Part shown: piece by piece, positions 8,182 through 15,693 of the stretch | Numbering within the stretch: position 1 is the stretch's first letter | Layout: each line of letters opens with the position of its first letter | Assembly (NCBI GenBank): GCA_030657355.1 | Contig: CP131057.1 | Location: 641,501-705,500, forward strand | Length of the DNA: 64,000 bases | Reading direction: 5' to 3' | From: Radicibacter daui | GTDB lineage: Bacteria > Pseudomonadota > Alphaproteobacteria > Radicibacterales > Radicibacteraceae | The notes under the pieces: model-generated | The model's database searches: none | Told to the model about the DNA's origin: nothing | What the model saw: only the letters and a program-made list of their open reading frames with translations | Program-made: the position numbers and the translations under genes

Positions 8182-8847
8182 TCAGCCCTCCGCCATGTAG
8201 CGGTTGAGCCGCCGGTGCAGCAGGCTGATGGCCAGCGACATCAGATAAGTGAGCCCCGCATAGACCACCAGCAGCACAAAATAGACCTCGAACGGGCGGA
8301 AGGTGGTGGAGGCCACGATCTTCGCCGCACCGGTCAGCTCATTGAGCGTGATGGTGGAAAGGATGGAGGAGGTAAGGATCAGGTTGATGAAAACCGAGCC
8401 CAGCGGCCGCACCGAAGCACGCAGCGCGATGGGCAGCACGATCAGGCGAAAGGTCGCGAGGCGCGTCAGGCCACTGACCTTTGCCGCTTCCACCACGCCG
8501 GGATCAACGGACAAAATGCCGGCGCGCAGCACATCGGCGGCATAGGCCCCGCCGGCGATGGAAAGTGCGATGCAGCCGGTGGTGAAGGCATCGATATAAA
8601 GCCCGATCTCCGGCAGCCCGAAATAGAAGAAGAACAGCTGCACGATGAAGGGGATGTTGCGGAAGAGCCCCGTATAGGCCCCGGCAATCCGGCGCAGCCC
8701 CGGCTCCGCGCTGGTGGCGGCAAAAGCGGCCAGCGTGCCGCAGACAAAACTGCCAAGCACGGCGAAAAAACAGGCCTCGGCGGTCAGCAAAGCGCCGTCC
8801 GCCAGTTGCCCCAGATAGGGCACAAGCACTGTCAGATCAAAAGCCAT
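8182..8847 (-). CDS. Amino-acid ABC transporter permease (first subunit)
   Basis: A 221-residue inner-membrane permease of the polar amino-acid family. It has hydrophobic spans starting at GALLTAEACFFAVLGSFVCG, the segment GLFRNIPFIVQLFFFYFGLP, and the EAA loop GVVEAAKVSGLTRLATFRLI. It is the first gene of the five-gene operon running leftward to 4951. A LacI-type palindrome 59 bases upstream of its start suggests control by the LacI regulator at the other end of the locus. Confidence 0.92.
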   Translation of the reverse strand: MAFDLTVLVPYLGQLADGALLTAEACFFAVLGSFVCGTLAAFAATSAEPGLRRIAGAYTGLFRNIPFIVQLFFFYFGLPEIGLYIDAFTTGCIALSIAGGAYAADVLRAGILSVDPGVVEAAKVSGLTRLATFRLIVLPIALRASVRPLGSVFINLILTSSILSTITLNELTGAAKIVASTTFRPFEVYFVLLVVYAGLTYLMSLAISLLHRRLNRYMAEG

Positions 8848-8905
8848 GCTCCTCCCTGCCCGCTACGCCGCCCCGGCGCAATCCGGAAACAGTGTTCAAA
8901 GTCAT

Positions 8906-8919
8906 TGAAATCGGTTTCA
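8906..8919. promoter_or_regulatory. LacI-type operator upstream of amino-acid ABC operon
   Basis: TGAAATCGGTTTCA is palindromic at 12 of 14 positions and has the central CG typical of LacI/PurR-family sites. It lies 59 bases before the first permease gene. The LacI regulator encoded at 3855-4868 is the obvious candidate to bind it. The rest of the 238-base gap (8848-9085) shows nothing else I can support. Confidence 0.65.
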
Positions 8920-9085
8920 ACGATGCTTGGACGCAAACGGGCTGTCAAGCCTCTGTCATCAGCCCGTCGATGCGCCGATGCCAAATTTGGGGAGCTGCGC
9001 TTCATACTGTTCCGGCGCAAATTCGGCTAGAACACGATTGCCTGCCGTAAACCGGGGGCCAGACCAACACTCCCGCGGGGTCGTC

Positions 9086-9781
9086 ATGAACAAGGACCAG
9101 TTATCCCGGCTCGACAATCCCGCCTGGTCCGCCCTGACGTCGGACCATCGGCCACTTTCCAGCGGCGGCGCCCTCGCACGACGGTATGACCCGGCGATAT
9201 CCGTCTTTGCCGGCATGGAAGCGGAAACGCCGGATGCCTATGCCGAGCTGGGCAGCCTGCTGGGGGGCGGCGGCAAGGCCGTGCTGTTTACGCCGCAACA
9301 GCTTTCGCCGCCCGGAGATTTCACCAGCACCGCACTGGGAGAAGGCTTCCAGATGGTGGCGCAGACCGTGCCCCCTCCCTCCGGCAATCCCGCTGCAGAT
9401 TTTGTCCGGCTGACCGCTGAAGACGTGCCCGAGATGCAGCAACTGGTGGAGCTGACCAAACCGGGCCCTTTCGCCCCCCGCACCATTGAACTGGGCCAGT
9501 ATCTGGGCGTACGCGAAAAGGGCGCCCTGGCGGCGATGGCCGGCGAGCGCATGCGCTTTGGCGAGTTTGTCGAGATCAGCGCCGTCTGCGTCCACCCGGA
9601 TCATCGCGGCAAGCAACTGGCACACAAGCTGATGCTTGAACTGGCAGCGCGTATCAGGGCGGAAGGCAGGACCCCTATCCTCCATGTGTTCACCAATAAT
9701 AGCCCGGCGATCGCGCTCTATGAAAAACTCGGCTTCGTCATCCGCCAGCGCTTCAAGGTCGCGCTGCTGGGGCTCGCCTGA
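9086..9781 (+). CDS. GNAT-family N-acetyltransferase
   Basis: A 231-residue protein with a C-terminal acetyltransferase fold at about residues 110-231. The acetyl-CoA site is seen as VCVHPDHRGKQLAHKLM (motif A, the Q/R-x-x-G-x-A loop), followed by HVFTNNSPAIALYEKLGFV, typical of FR47-like acetyltransferases. The N-terminal half (about 1-105) is a degenerate companion domain. The start at 9086 begins MNKDQLSRLDNP; the frame is open to 8927 but without conserved sequence. It converges on the glutaminase gene, and its last 16 codons lie inside the direct repeat that flanks the inserted cassette. Confidence 0.85.
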   Translation: MNKDQLSRLDNPAWSALTSDHRPLSSGGALARRYDPAISVFAGMEAETPDAYAELGSLLGGGGKAVLFTPQQLSPPGDFTSTALGEGFQMVAQTVPPPSGNPAADFVRLTAEDVPEMQQLVELTKPGPFAPRTIELGQYLGVREKGALAAMAGERMRFGEFVEISAVCVHPDHRGKQLAHKLMLELAARIRAEGRTPILHVFTNNSPAIALYEKLGFVIRQRFKVALLGLA

Positions 9782-9958
9782 CGGGAGCCGGAACGCGCGA
9801 TAAAAAGCTTAAGCCCTTCCGACGCCGGGCAAGCGGAAAGGCTCCGGCTCGAACAGCGACAGGCCGAGCCGTTTGGAGAGCAATTCCAGCGCCTGCGTGC
9901 CCAGCTTGGAATTGCCAAAGCTGTTGAGCCCCGGCGACCAGACGGCGATGGAGGCGGT
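9733..9958. repeat. Left copy of the GNAT/glsA junction direct repeat
   Basis: About 226 bases align without gaps to 13805-14030 (offset 4072). I count roughly 25 differences, so about nine bases in ten agree; in the glutaminase-coding part from about 9826 onward nearly all agree. The repeat spans the last codons of the GNAT gene, the short convergent intergenic gap, and the last 49 codons of glsA. The left copy has the whole GNAT gene but only the glsA end. It marks the left border of the inserted cassette. Confidence 0.9.
9809..9957 (-). pseudogene. Truncated 3' end of a glutaminase gene
   Basis: Reading leftward, this encodes a stretch starting [19 protein letters not shown], then [19 protein letters not shown] and the end RLPGVGRA, nearly identical to the C-terminus of the intact glutaminase at 13881-14825 (which ends RLPGVAAA). 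No start codon or catalytic part is present, and sequence similarity stops abruptly near 9958. It is a remnant created by duplication of the gene junction, not a functional gene. Confidence 0.88.
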
Positions 9959-10289
9959 CCCTGTAGGGAAGTCCCTGAGCCCAAGAAGTCTGGGAGGGCG
10001 CAATTTTCGGTCAAAAAGTTCGGGAGGAAAAAAATGACGAAATCCAAAAGGGCCTTCTGTTCGACCGTTTCTGCATTCAGCTCCGGCATTTCCCGTTAAC
10101 CTTGCCAACGTTCGCCAACAAGATGTTGCGAGTTCCATAGCCGAAAAAATCTTGAACCTCGACTACACCCCCAGCAGCAGACACGACACTGTTCGATCTC
10201 GATCCAAACACACAGGATGTCAAAAACACCCCCGCAGTCACCCACAACGAGCTCTGACACAATATAGAAAAACAAGCGCGTTGAGCAAA
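9959..10289. other. Left flank of the inserted cassette, no confident gene
   Basis: This 331-base stretch lies between the repeat border and the stop codon of the large coiled-coil gene. It holds the small inverted repeat TCCCTGTAGGGA at the border and one tiny frame (10034-10099, 21 codons) behind a strong GGGAGGAAAAAA ribosome site. A minus-strand open frame at 10077-10262 lacks a ribosome site. No terminator hairpin with a T run was seen after the coiled-coil gene, and no integrase or transposase remnant. Confidence 0.5.
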
Positions 10290-12233
10290 TTACATCTCCC
10301 TCCCGTGAAGTCTGATAACCAGCAAAACACGCTCTATCATTTCAGTCCGCATTCTTTGGTATGTATTGTCTAAATCAGCGGTGTCAAAGCCGTCCTGCTG
10401 TACATTAGGTGAATACAAAGCTTGCCCTCCATTATTCCAGTACCGGTGATAACTATACCCCTGGCTTACGACTGTTGCATGAATTCGGTGATACCATACG
10501 ACCGTTGTGAAAAGTTGGTTACATATAGCTATCGCCCCATTCTCTGTATCCTCGACATTATAGACACTGACTGCCGTTCCGACCGGCACAGAATTATTGA
10601 AAGTAGTGTAATGGTTATTGACCGATCCATTAATATTTTCCCCTGCTATACCCAAGCGAGTTAGCCACTTGTCCCGGCTGACAGCGCATTGCCTCTGATA
10701 TTTGTCCTCAAGCCTCTCAAGCATTACGCTCAGATCTTCGTCCTGTTCTCTTATCATATCTCCTGCCAACAAGCGGCATGTTGAAGTGCGCGACCTTTCA
10801 ACCAAAGCGTAATACGCAAGTTTCTCAATATATTCGTCATAATGATCGATGGTTAACCGGGTGCGTTTGATCTGCTCTCCAGCAATATCATATTTAAAAT
10901 CGGATATAAGGTTATTTATAATTTCAATTTGAAGATACAAATCTTCTATTTTATATTGAAACCTGGGAAATTTTACCTCAGACATTCTTAATTCTAATAG
11001 TTTTATAGAGCGAGATAATTCTTTTTTTATTTTCACCAACCTTGCAACGGCGTCTTCTTTTTGCTGTACATCGTTCTCATATTGTTTGATCAAGTCATCC
11101 AGCTGATTGATGCTTCTAAAAATAGGTTTCAATCTTTCGGTAAATTCTGCCTTTTTGATATCCTGAATGAGCTGATCCCTGTCGCCGAATTCAGTATTAT
11201 AGTATTCATTAACATTGTCGAACAAAACATTTACCCTTACGCCGCGAGCCGTCAAACTACCGCTTCTAGAATTATGGTATACAGAGGTAATATGTTCCAG
11301 TTTTATTAAAATATCCTCTTTTAATTTACCTAGTTCTTCTATCTCACGTTCTTTTTTTATTACATTAGCTTCATAGATTTTTATCATAACATTTAATTTT
11401 TTTATATTTTCCAAAATTAACTTTAACTCATCTACTGAACTTACGCCATTGATGTATTGAATAACAACTTCTTCATCGCCAAATTTACTATTATAAAATT
11501 CAACTATGTCTCCACATGTAATATCTACCTCTTCCCCGCGAATCGGCAAATCTCCACTTATGAATATTTGGTAACTTAAATTAATATCGTCAATTTTTTT
11601 CTTAATCTCTGTTATTTCTTTATAGAGTAAAAAAGACACTTCATATTTTTCATATTTTTTCATAATAAAATCAAATCTTTGCTTAATATAAGCAAATACC
11701 TCGTCTGTTTTACTAAAAAATGGCACGATAATAACATCAGTATGTTCTCTTCTTTTTTTAAAAAGAGCTTTTTTTAAATTAGTTTTTTTTGGCCCGTTTC
11801 TTAATTCATCGATACTACCTCTATAATTTTTCCATTCAATTAATAATTCTTCAAATTGAATAATTATACCAGAAAATCCAAGGTGTAATTCTGTAATTTT
11901 TGCTCCTGTTTGCTCCAAAATAACTTCTAGCAATTTAACATCATTTTCTACCGTACTTTCGTGGCGGGCTTTTACAAATGGATAATCCATCATCTCCCGA
12001 TACCTGCCACAGAGGTCGCTCATCTCCTGAAATCTAAATTCAGCTTCTTTTTGCTTACTTTCAGCTTTTGCAATTTCATCGGAAAAATCCGGCAATTGTA
12101 CCTTAAGAGCCCGACTTCGCTCATTCGGACCCGGCTCTGGCGTTGTTACGCTGGTGGACTGTGCAAAAAACACCTGGCCAAGGCTTTCGATTGCTTTTTT
12201 TTGGGATGAATTTTCGGAATCTTGCATAGACAT
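10290..12233 (-). CDS. Large coiled-coil protein with internal 98-residue repeat, function unknown
   Basis: A 647-residue soluble protein of unknown function, second gene of the inserted cassette. Residues 50-110 and 180-460 are rich in Lys/Glu with coiled-coil character. A tandem duplication is visible: SGDLPIRGEEVDI at 226 matches SGSLTARGVRVNV at 324, and YNSKFGD at 248 matches YNTEFGD at 346, a period of 98 residues. The C-terminal 120 residues (from about 525) are different: Asn-, Tyr- and Trp-rich, predicted beta (VNNHYTTFNNSVPVG, YHRYWNNGG). No Walker motif, signal peptide or membrane span. GGAGG precedes the ATG. The middle (about 10850-12000) is extremely AT-rich, unlike the gene ends and all neighbours, a sign of transfer. 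Confidence 0.75.
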   Translation of the reverse strand: MSMQDSENSSQKKAIESLGQVFFAQSTSVTTPEPGPNERSRALKVQLPDFSDEIAKAESKQKEAEFRFQEMSDLCGRYREMMDYPFVKARHESTVENDVKLLEVILEQTGAKITELHLGFSGIIIQFEELLIEWKNYRGSIDELRNGPKKTNLKKALFKKRREHTDVIIVPFFSKTDEVFAYIKQRFDFIMKKYEKYEVSFLLYKEITEIKKKIDDINLSYQIFISGDLPIRGEEVDITCGDIVEFYNSKFGDEEVVIQYINGVSSVDELKLILENIKKLNVMIKIYEANVIKKEREIEELGKLKEDILIKLEHITSVYHNSRSGSLTARGVRVNVLFDNVNEYYNTEFGDRDQLIQDIKKAEFTERLKPIFRSINQLDDLIKQYENDVQQKEDAVARLVKIKKELSRSIKLLELRMSEVKFPRFQYKIEDLYLQIEIINNLISDFKYDIAGEQIKRTRLTIDHYDEYIEKLAYYALVERSRTSTCRLLAGDMIREQDEDLSVMLERLEDKYQRQCAVSRDKWLTRLGIAGENINGSVNNHYTTFNNSVPVGTAVSVYNVEDTENGAIAICNQLFTTVVWYHRIHATVVSQGYSYHRYWNNGGQALYSPNVQQDGFDTADLDNTYQRMRTEMIERVLLVIRLHGREM

Positions 12234-12292
12234 TTGATGTCCTCCGGCCGACCGCCCGCATCCAATTTATAAACCGAAAAATATCCGCTATT

Positions 12293-13651
12293 TTAACCGC
12301 TTCCAGTCAGAAGTTCTGTCTGGAGGAAATCTACAAACAGAACTCCTGGGCTAACGATATTAAATTCTTCACCAGCTATTTTAAGACGCCGGTATTTTTC
12401 ATCAGCAAAGATCATGTCTTTCCACTCGCCAGCAAGAAAAACGGCATCAGCGCGCTGGCCGGATTCGATAGCGGCGCCTAAGCTTTCCGTCATTTTTTCA
12501 TACGTATTCCAACAATATTTCCGTATTTCCTCTATCAACTTTCCGGTATCCGGCGAAACGGCGGAAAACGCTTTTTGGAAACTCTGCAAGGATCGGTCGA
12601 CATCGGCCCTTAACCGTGAAGACCCGAGGGATATGCCATCCTCCCGTTCCTCCGGTCCGGTGGAGCCGATCATCGCTTCCACTCTTTCCAGCGCCCGGGC
12701 GGCGGCGTCGGAATTGGAGGCGGAAAGGGCGGAATCCAGCTCGCGATACAGGTCGCGTATTTCTTTTTCTGTTTCCGGTCTGGTTTTAATTATCGATTGA
12801 AGCGGCCCGATATAGTCGTCCCGCTTCCGTTTGAATTCGGCCAGCCGCTCTGAAACGGCATCCGAGCCTTCCGATTGCCGTTCTTCCAGGTCGCCGTCGG
12901 GTTCGATCACGCCGTCGGGGCCGAGAACGACAGGCCTGAAAGGCAGTTTCCAACCTTTGAACAGCTTCATCAGCCGCCTCGGAAGGCCCGCCGGGGGTCG
13001 CCTCTCGCACTGGAAGGTCGCAATCTTGCCGTCCAGCGTCACTGTCCCGAAAGCACCCTTTACCGCACCGTTATTCTGCTTGATCAGGGCTGCCAGTTTT
13101 CGGCCCGCGGCGCGTTTATGGAGCGCCAGCAGATCGTCGGCCCCATCGGCGCCGGCACCATAAGCGAAGTGAAAGGGCTCGTTCCTGGCGCGCAGGATGT
13201 TTTTTTTAATGGTTTGCGGTCGGAAGATTTTTTGACCCGGCTCTTCTTCTCCGTCGTCTTCTTCCTCTGCCTCCTCCTCACGTGCCTTTGGAAGGTCGGT
13301 TGCTGTATCCGGCTCCATATCGGCGCCGTCCCCGGCCGGGGCCACCGCCACCTTCAAAGGCAGCCCGTGCTCCCGCAACCATTCGGTCAGAAGTTTCTGC
13401 TGGCCGGTGATTTCCTTGTTCACCGTAAATTCGATGGAGGAGCCTTCAAAGGAAAGTTCGCCCCAGAATCCCTTGGTGTATTTTTTCTTTTTCAATAAAG
13501 CGAATAGCTGAGGTCCGGTTCTTATCTTGTCGGCAACCAGCGCATTCTCCAGCGGCCCGCTGAAAGCAAAGGCGAAATTCATCGGTTTTTGGCGGGACGC
13601 CTTGATCATCTTGATCGCATATTCACTCTCCAGAAGTGCGTCAGTCGACAT
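12293..13651 (-). CDS. Two-module protein with acidic linker, function unknown
   Basis: A 452-residue protein, first gene of the cassette, 59 bases before the coiled-coil gene. Residues about 23-106 and 158-247 are two copies of one module: each begins with an FAF/FHFAY strand, has LxALxK followed by a KG.(F/W)G strand pair, an extended F..(N/C) strand, and ends GLP.k..V..G. Between them lies a highly acidic linker (111-139, almost all Glu/Asp). The C-terminal third (265-452) is helical with short Leu-rich repeats. No signal peptide or catalytic motif. Start 13651 has GAGG seven bases upstream. I recall similar modules in uncharacterised large bacterial proteins but cannot assign a role. Confidence 0.72.
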   Translation of the reverse strand: MSTDALLESEYAIKMIKASRQKPMNFAFAFSGPLENALVADKIRTGPQLFALLKKKKYTKGFWGELSFEGSSIEFTVNKEITGQQKLLTEWLREHGLPLKVAVAPAGDGADMEPDTATDLPKAREEEAEEEDDGEEEPGQKIFRPQTIKKNILRARNEPFHFAYGAGADGADDLLALHKRAAGRKLAALIKQNNGAVKGAFGTVTLDGKIATFQCERRPPAGLPRRLMKLFKGWKLPFRPVVLGPDGVIEPDGDLEERQSEGSDAVSERLAEFKRKRDDYIGPLQSIIKTRPETEKEIRDLYRELDSALSASNSDAAARALERVEAMIGSTGPEEREDGISLGSSRLRADVDRSLQSFQKAFSAVSPDTGKLIEEIRKYCWNTYEKMTESLGAAIESGQRADAVFLAGEWKDMIFADEKYRRLKIAGEEFNIVSPGVLFVDFLQTELLTGSG

Positions 13652-13804
13652 ATCAGGCCTCGCAAAGGGACCAACCGGACGATCACGGCAGCATGCTAAA
13701 CGTTCATTTTTATTCTTACCATACCACTTATAAATATACGCCCCCTCCCTGCATTCGCACCTCCAGCGATGCCGAGATATGCTTGATACCACACGGAAAA
13801 TTAA

Positions 13805-14030
13805 CTTCGTGACATGCCAGCGCTTCAAGGTCGGCTTGCCGGGACCCGCCTGACGAGAGCCCGAACCGACGGTTAAAAGCTTAAGCCGCAGCGACGCCGG
13901 GCAACCGGAAAGGCTCCGGCTCGAACAGCGACAGGCCGAGCCGTTTGGAGAGCAATTCCAGCGCCTGCGTGCCCAGCTTGGAATTGCCGAAGCTGTTGAG
14001 CCCCGGCGACCAGACGGCAATGGAGGCCGC
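13805..14030. repeat. Right copy of the GNAT/glsA junction direct repeat
   Basis: Matches 9733-9958 without gaps. This copy contains only the last few codons of a GNAT gene (reading FVTCQRFKVGLPGPA and stop, against FVIRQRFKVALLGLA in the intact gene), then the intergenic gap and the intact end of glsA. The GNAT-side portion is clearly more diverged than the glsA side. It marks the right border of the cassette. Between it and the first cassette gene (13652-13804) is an AT-rich stretch that probably holds the cassette promoter, with TATAAG and TAAGAAT on the minus strand, but no pair of boxes is convincing. Confidence 0.9.
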
Positions 14031-14825
14031 CCCCGGCACGACAGCCAGAATGCCGCCGCCCACGCCGCTCTTGGCCGGGATGCCGACGCGGAAGGCAAAC
14101 TCGCCCGAGCCATCATAATGGCCGCAGGTCATCATCAGCGCGTTGATGTTGCGTACATTATCCGCCGCAATCAGCGGCGGGCCGCTCTGGATGCCGGCAA
14201 GGAAGCGCCCCGCCCGGGCCAGCTGGGCGCAGCTCAATTCAATGGCGCACTGATGGAAATAGGTGCCGAGCACCAGATCCACCGTGTTGGTCAGATTGCC
14301 GCAGGAGCGCAGGTAATGGGCAAGCGCCCAGTTGCGGTCGCCGGTCGCCTTTTCCGAAGCGGCAACCACCGGATTGATGAGGATGCTGTCATCCCCCGCC
14401 GCCGCGCGGATGAAGTGCAACAGCTCGGCCAGCGTGTGGCGCGGCACGCCTTTGGCGAGGATGGCATCGGTCACCAGAATGGCGCCGGCATTCATGAACG
14501 GGTTGCGTGGCCGCCCGGCGCTCAGCTCCACCTCGACGATGGAATTAAAGGCGGAGTTGGAAGGCTCGCGCCCCACCCGGCGCCACAGCCCCTCCCCCAG
14601 CCGGCCAAGCGCGATGGCCAGCGTGAACACCTTGGAGATGCTCTGCATGGAAAAATGCTGGTCCGCATCGCCGGTGCTGAACTGCTCCCCGCTGGCAAGG
14701 CAGACGGACAGGGCGAACTGGCGCGGATCGATGCAGGAAAGCTCGGGGATATAATCGGCGACCTTGCCGCGATCTTCTTCCCCGCGCATCTGCGCGCCGA
14801 TCTCGTCAATGATGGTCTGGAGCAT
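13881..14825 (-). CDS. glsA: Glutaminase (serine-type)
   Basis: A 314-residue glutaminase that hydrolyses L-glutamine to glutamate and ammonia in the cytoplasm; length matches the family (about 310). The serine-beta-lactamase-like fold shows the nucleophile motif [11 protein letters not shown] (the S-x-x-K), the conserved [10 protein letters not shown], the Tyr of [19 protein letters not shown], and the C-terminal block [20 protein letters not shown]. The start at 14825 ([10 protein letters not shown]) is the usual family N-terminus; the frame is open to 14957 but adds an Arg-rich head. Its last 49 codons lie in the direct repeat, and a copy of them remains at 9809-9957. It originally converged directly on the GNAT gene. 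Confidence 0.95.
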   Translation of the reverse strand: MLQTIIDEIGAQMRGEEDRGKVADYIPELSCIDPRQFALSVCLASGEQFSTGDADQHFSMQSISKVFTLAIALGRLGEGLWRRVGREPSNSAFNSIVEVELSAGRPRNPFMNAGAILVTDAILAKGVPRHTLAELLHFIRAAAGDDSILINPVVAASEKATGDRNWALAHYLRSCGNLTNTVDLVLGTYFHQCAIELSCAQLARAGRFLAGIQSGPPLIAADNVRNINALMMTCGHYDGSGEFAFRVGIPAKSGVGGGILAVVPGAASIAVWSPGLNSFGNSKLGTQALELLSKRLGLSLFEPEPFRLPGVAAA

Positions 14826-14966
14826 GTTGTGCTTCTTGTCCCGGACGGGATGACGGCGCCCCCGAACAATGCCGGAAGGCGCCGAAACCGGCTCCCGGAA
14901 TACCATCACCGCAGCCCGCACCGCCAGTACCGTGCAGGCTCCAGGGAGTTTTCGCAAATCGTCTGC

Positions 14967-15608
14967 TCAGCCGTGCCAGTGCGACCCGCGGATGACGCTG
15001 CAGAAGTTTCCACGGTGGAAGTGCGGGTCCTTGTCGGCCAGTACATCGGCTTTCACATTGCCGAAGGTCGTCTCCGGCTTGTGTTTGATGCCGTCATAAA
15101 AGGCCTCGAGGATATCCTCCTTGAAATGCGGCGTGCGGGGAAACTGGCTCACCACCGCCTCGCGTTCATGATCCGGGAACTCCTTGTAGGTAAGGCCCAG
15201 CACATCCATTTCCACGCCCGCCGTCACCAGCGCCACCACGGGGTGCATATGCTGGGGAATGCCCGGCGTCGTGTGCAGGGCAATTGCGGTCCACACCGTT
15301 TCGATATCGCTCTGGCTGATGCCCTGTCGCTTCAGGAAGTCTCGCGCGGCATTGGCGCCATCGACCTCAAAACGTTCCGTCGCGCTGCTGTGCGCCGCCG
15401 TCAGCCCCATGTCATGGAACATGGCGCCGGTATAGAGCAGCTCCGGATCGAAAGTCAGGCCACGGCGCACGCCGGAAAGCGCGCCGAACAGATAGACCCG
15501 GCTTGAATGGTTGAAGAGCAGCTCGCTTTCGGTGTCGCGCACAAGCTGCGTCACCTCCCGCGCCAGCTTGCTATCCGGGATTTTCAAGGGATCGAAGATG
15601 TAGCTCAT
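14967..15608 (-). CDS. HD-domain hydrolase, cyanamide hydratase-like
   Basis: A 213-residue metal-dependent HD protein. The ligands can be read in order: His in LLFNHSSRVYLFG, the His-Asp pair in GAMFHDMGLT, His in IALHTTPG, and Asp in TAGVEMDVLG. The spacing and the segments HSSATERFEVDGANAARDFL resemble cyanamide hydratases and related HD proteins, which add water to nitriles or hydrolyse small amides; that substrate is not proven here. It is divergent from a GlxA-type regulator with an 85-base promoter gap, suggesting that this regulator controls it. Confidence 0.85.
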   Translation of the reverse strand: MSYIFDPLKIPDSKLAREVTQLVRDTESELLFNHSSRVYLFGALSGVRRGLTFDPELLYTGAMFHDMGLTAAHSSATERFEVDGANAARDFLKRQGISQSDIETVWTAIALHTTPGIPQHMHPVVALVTAGVEMDVLGLTYKEFPDHEREAVVSQFPRTPHFKEDILEAFYDGIKHKPETTFGNVKADVLADKDPHFHRGNFCSVIRGSHWHG

Positions 15609-15656
15609 GGTGTGAAGCTCCTTTCACCCATGATGCTAGGCGGCACCCCGCTTGTC

Positions 15657-15672
15657 TTATATAGTTGTATAA
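15657..15672. promoter_or_regulatory. Inverted repeat in the HD/GlxA divergent promoter
   Basis: TTATA (15657-15661) and TATAA (15668-15672) form an inverted repeat with a six-base spacer in the gap between divergent genes. Either arm could act as a -10 element, one in each direction. This is the only notable signal in the gap. Confidence 0.4.
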
Positions 15673-15693
15673 CGACGATTATGGACATTTGCC

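Noticed and set aside
10077-10262. Minus-strand frame of 61 codons after the coiled-coil gene, with a lipobox-like LTSC
   Set aside because: Starts at TTG without a ribosome site, and the stretch before the Cys lacks the basic residues of a signal peptide; kept only as part of the flank description.
10290-12233. Coiled-coil protein as an SMC or RecN-like ATPase
   Set aside because: No Walker A, Walker B or signature motif anywhere in the 647 residues.
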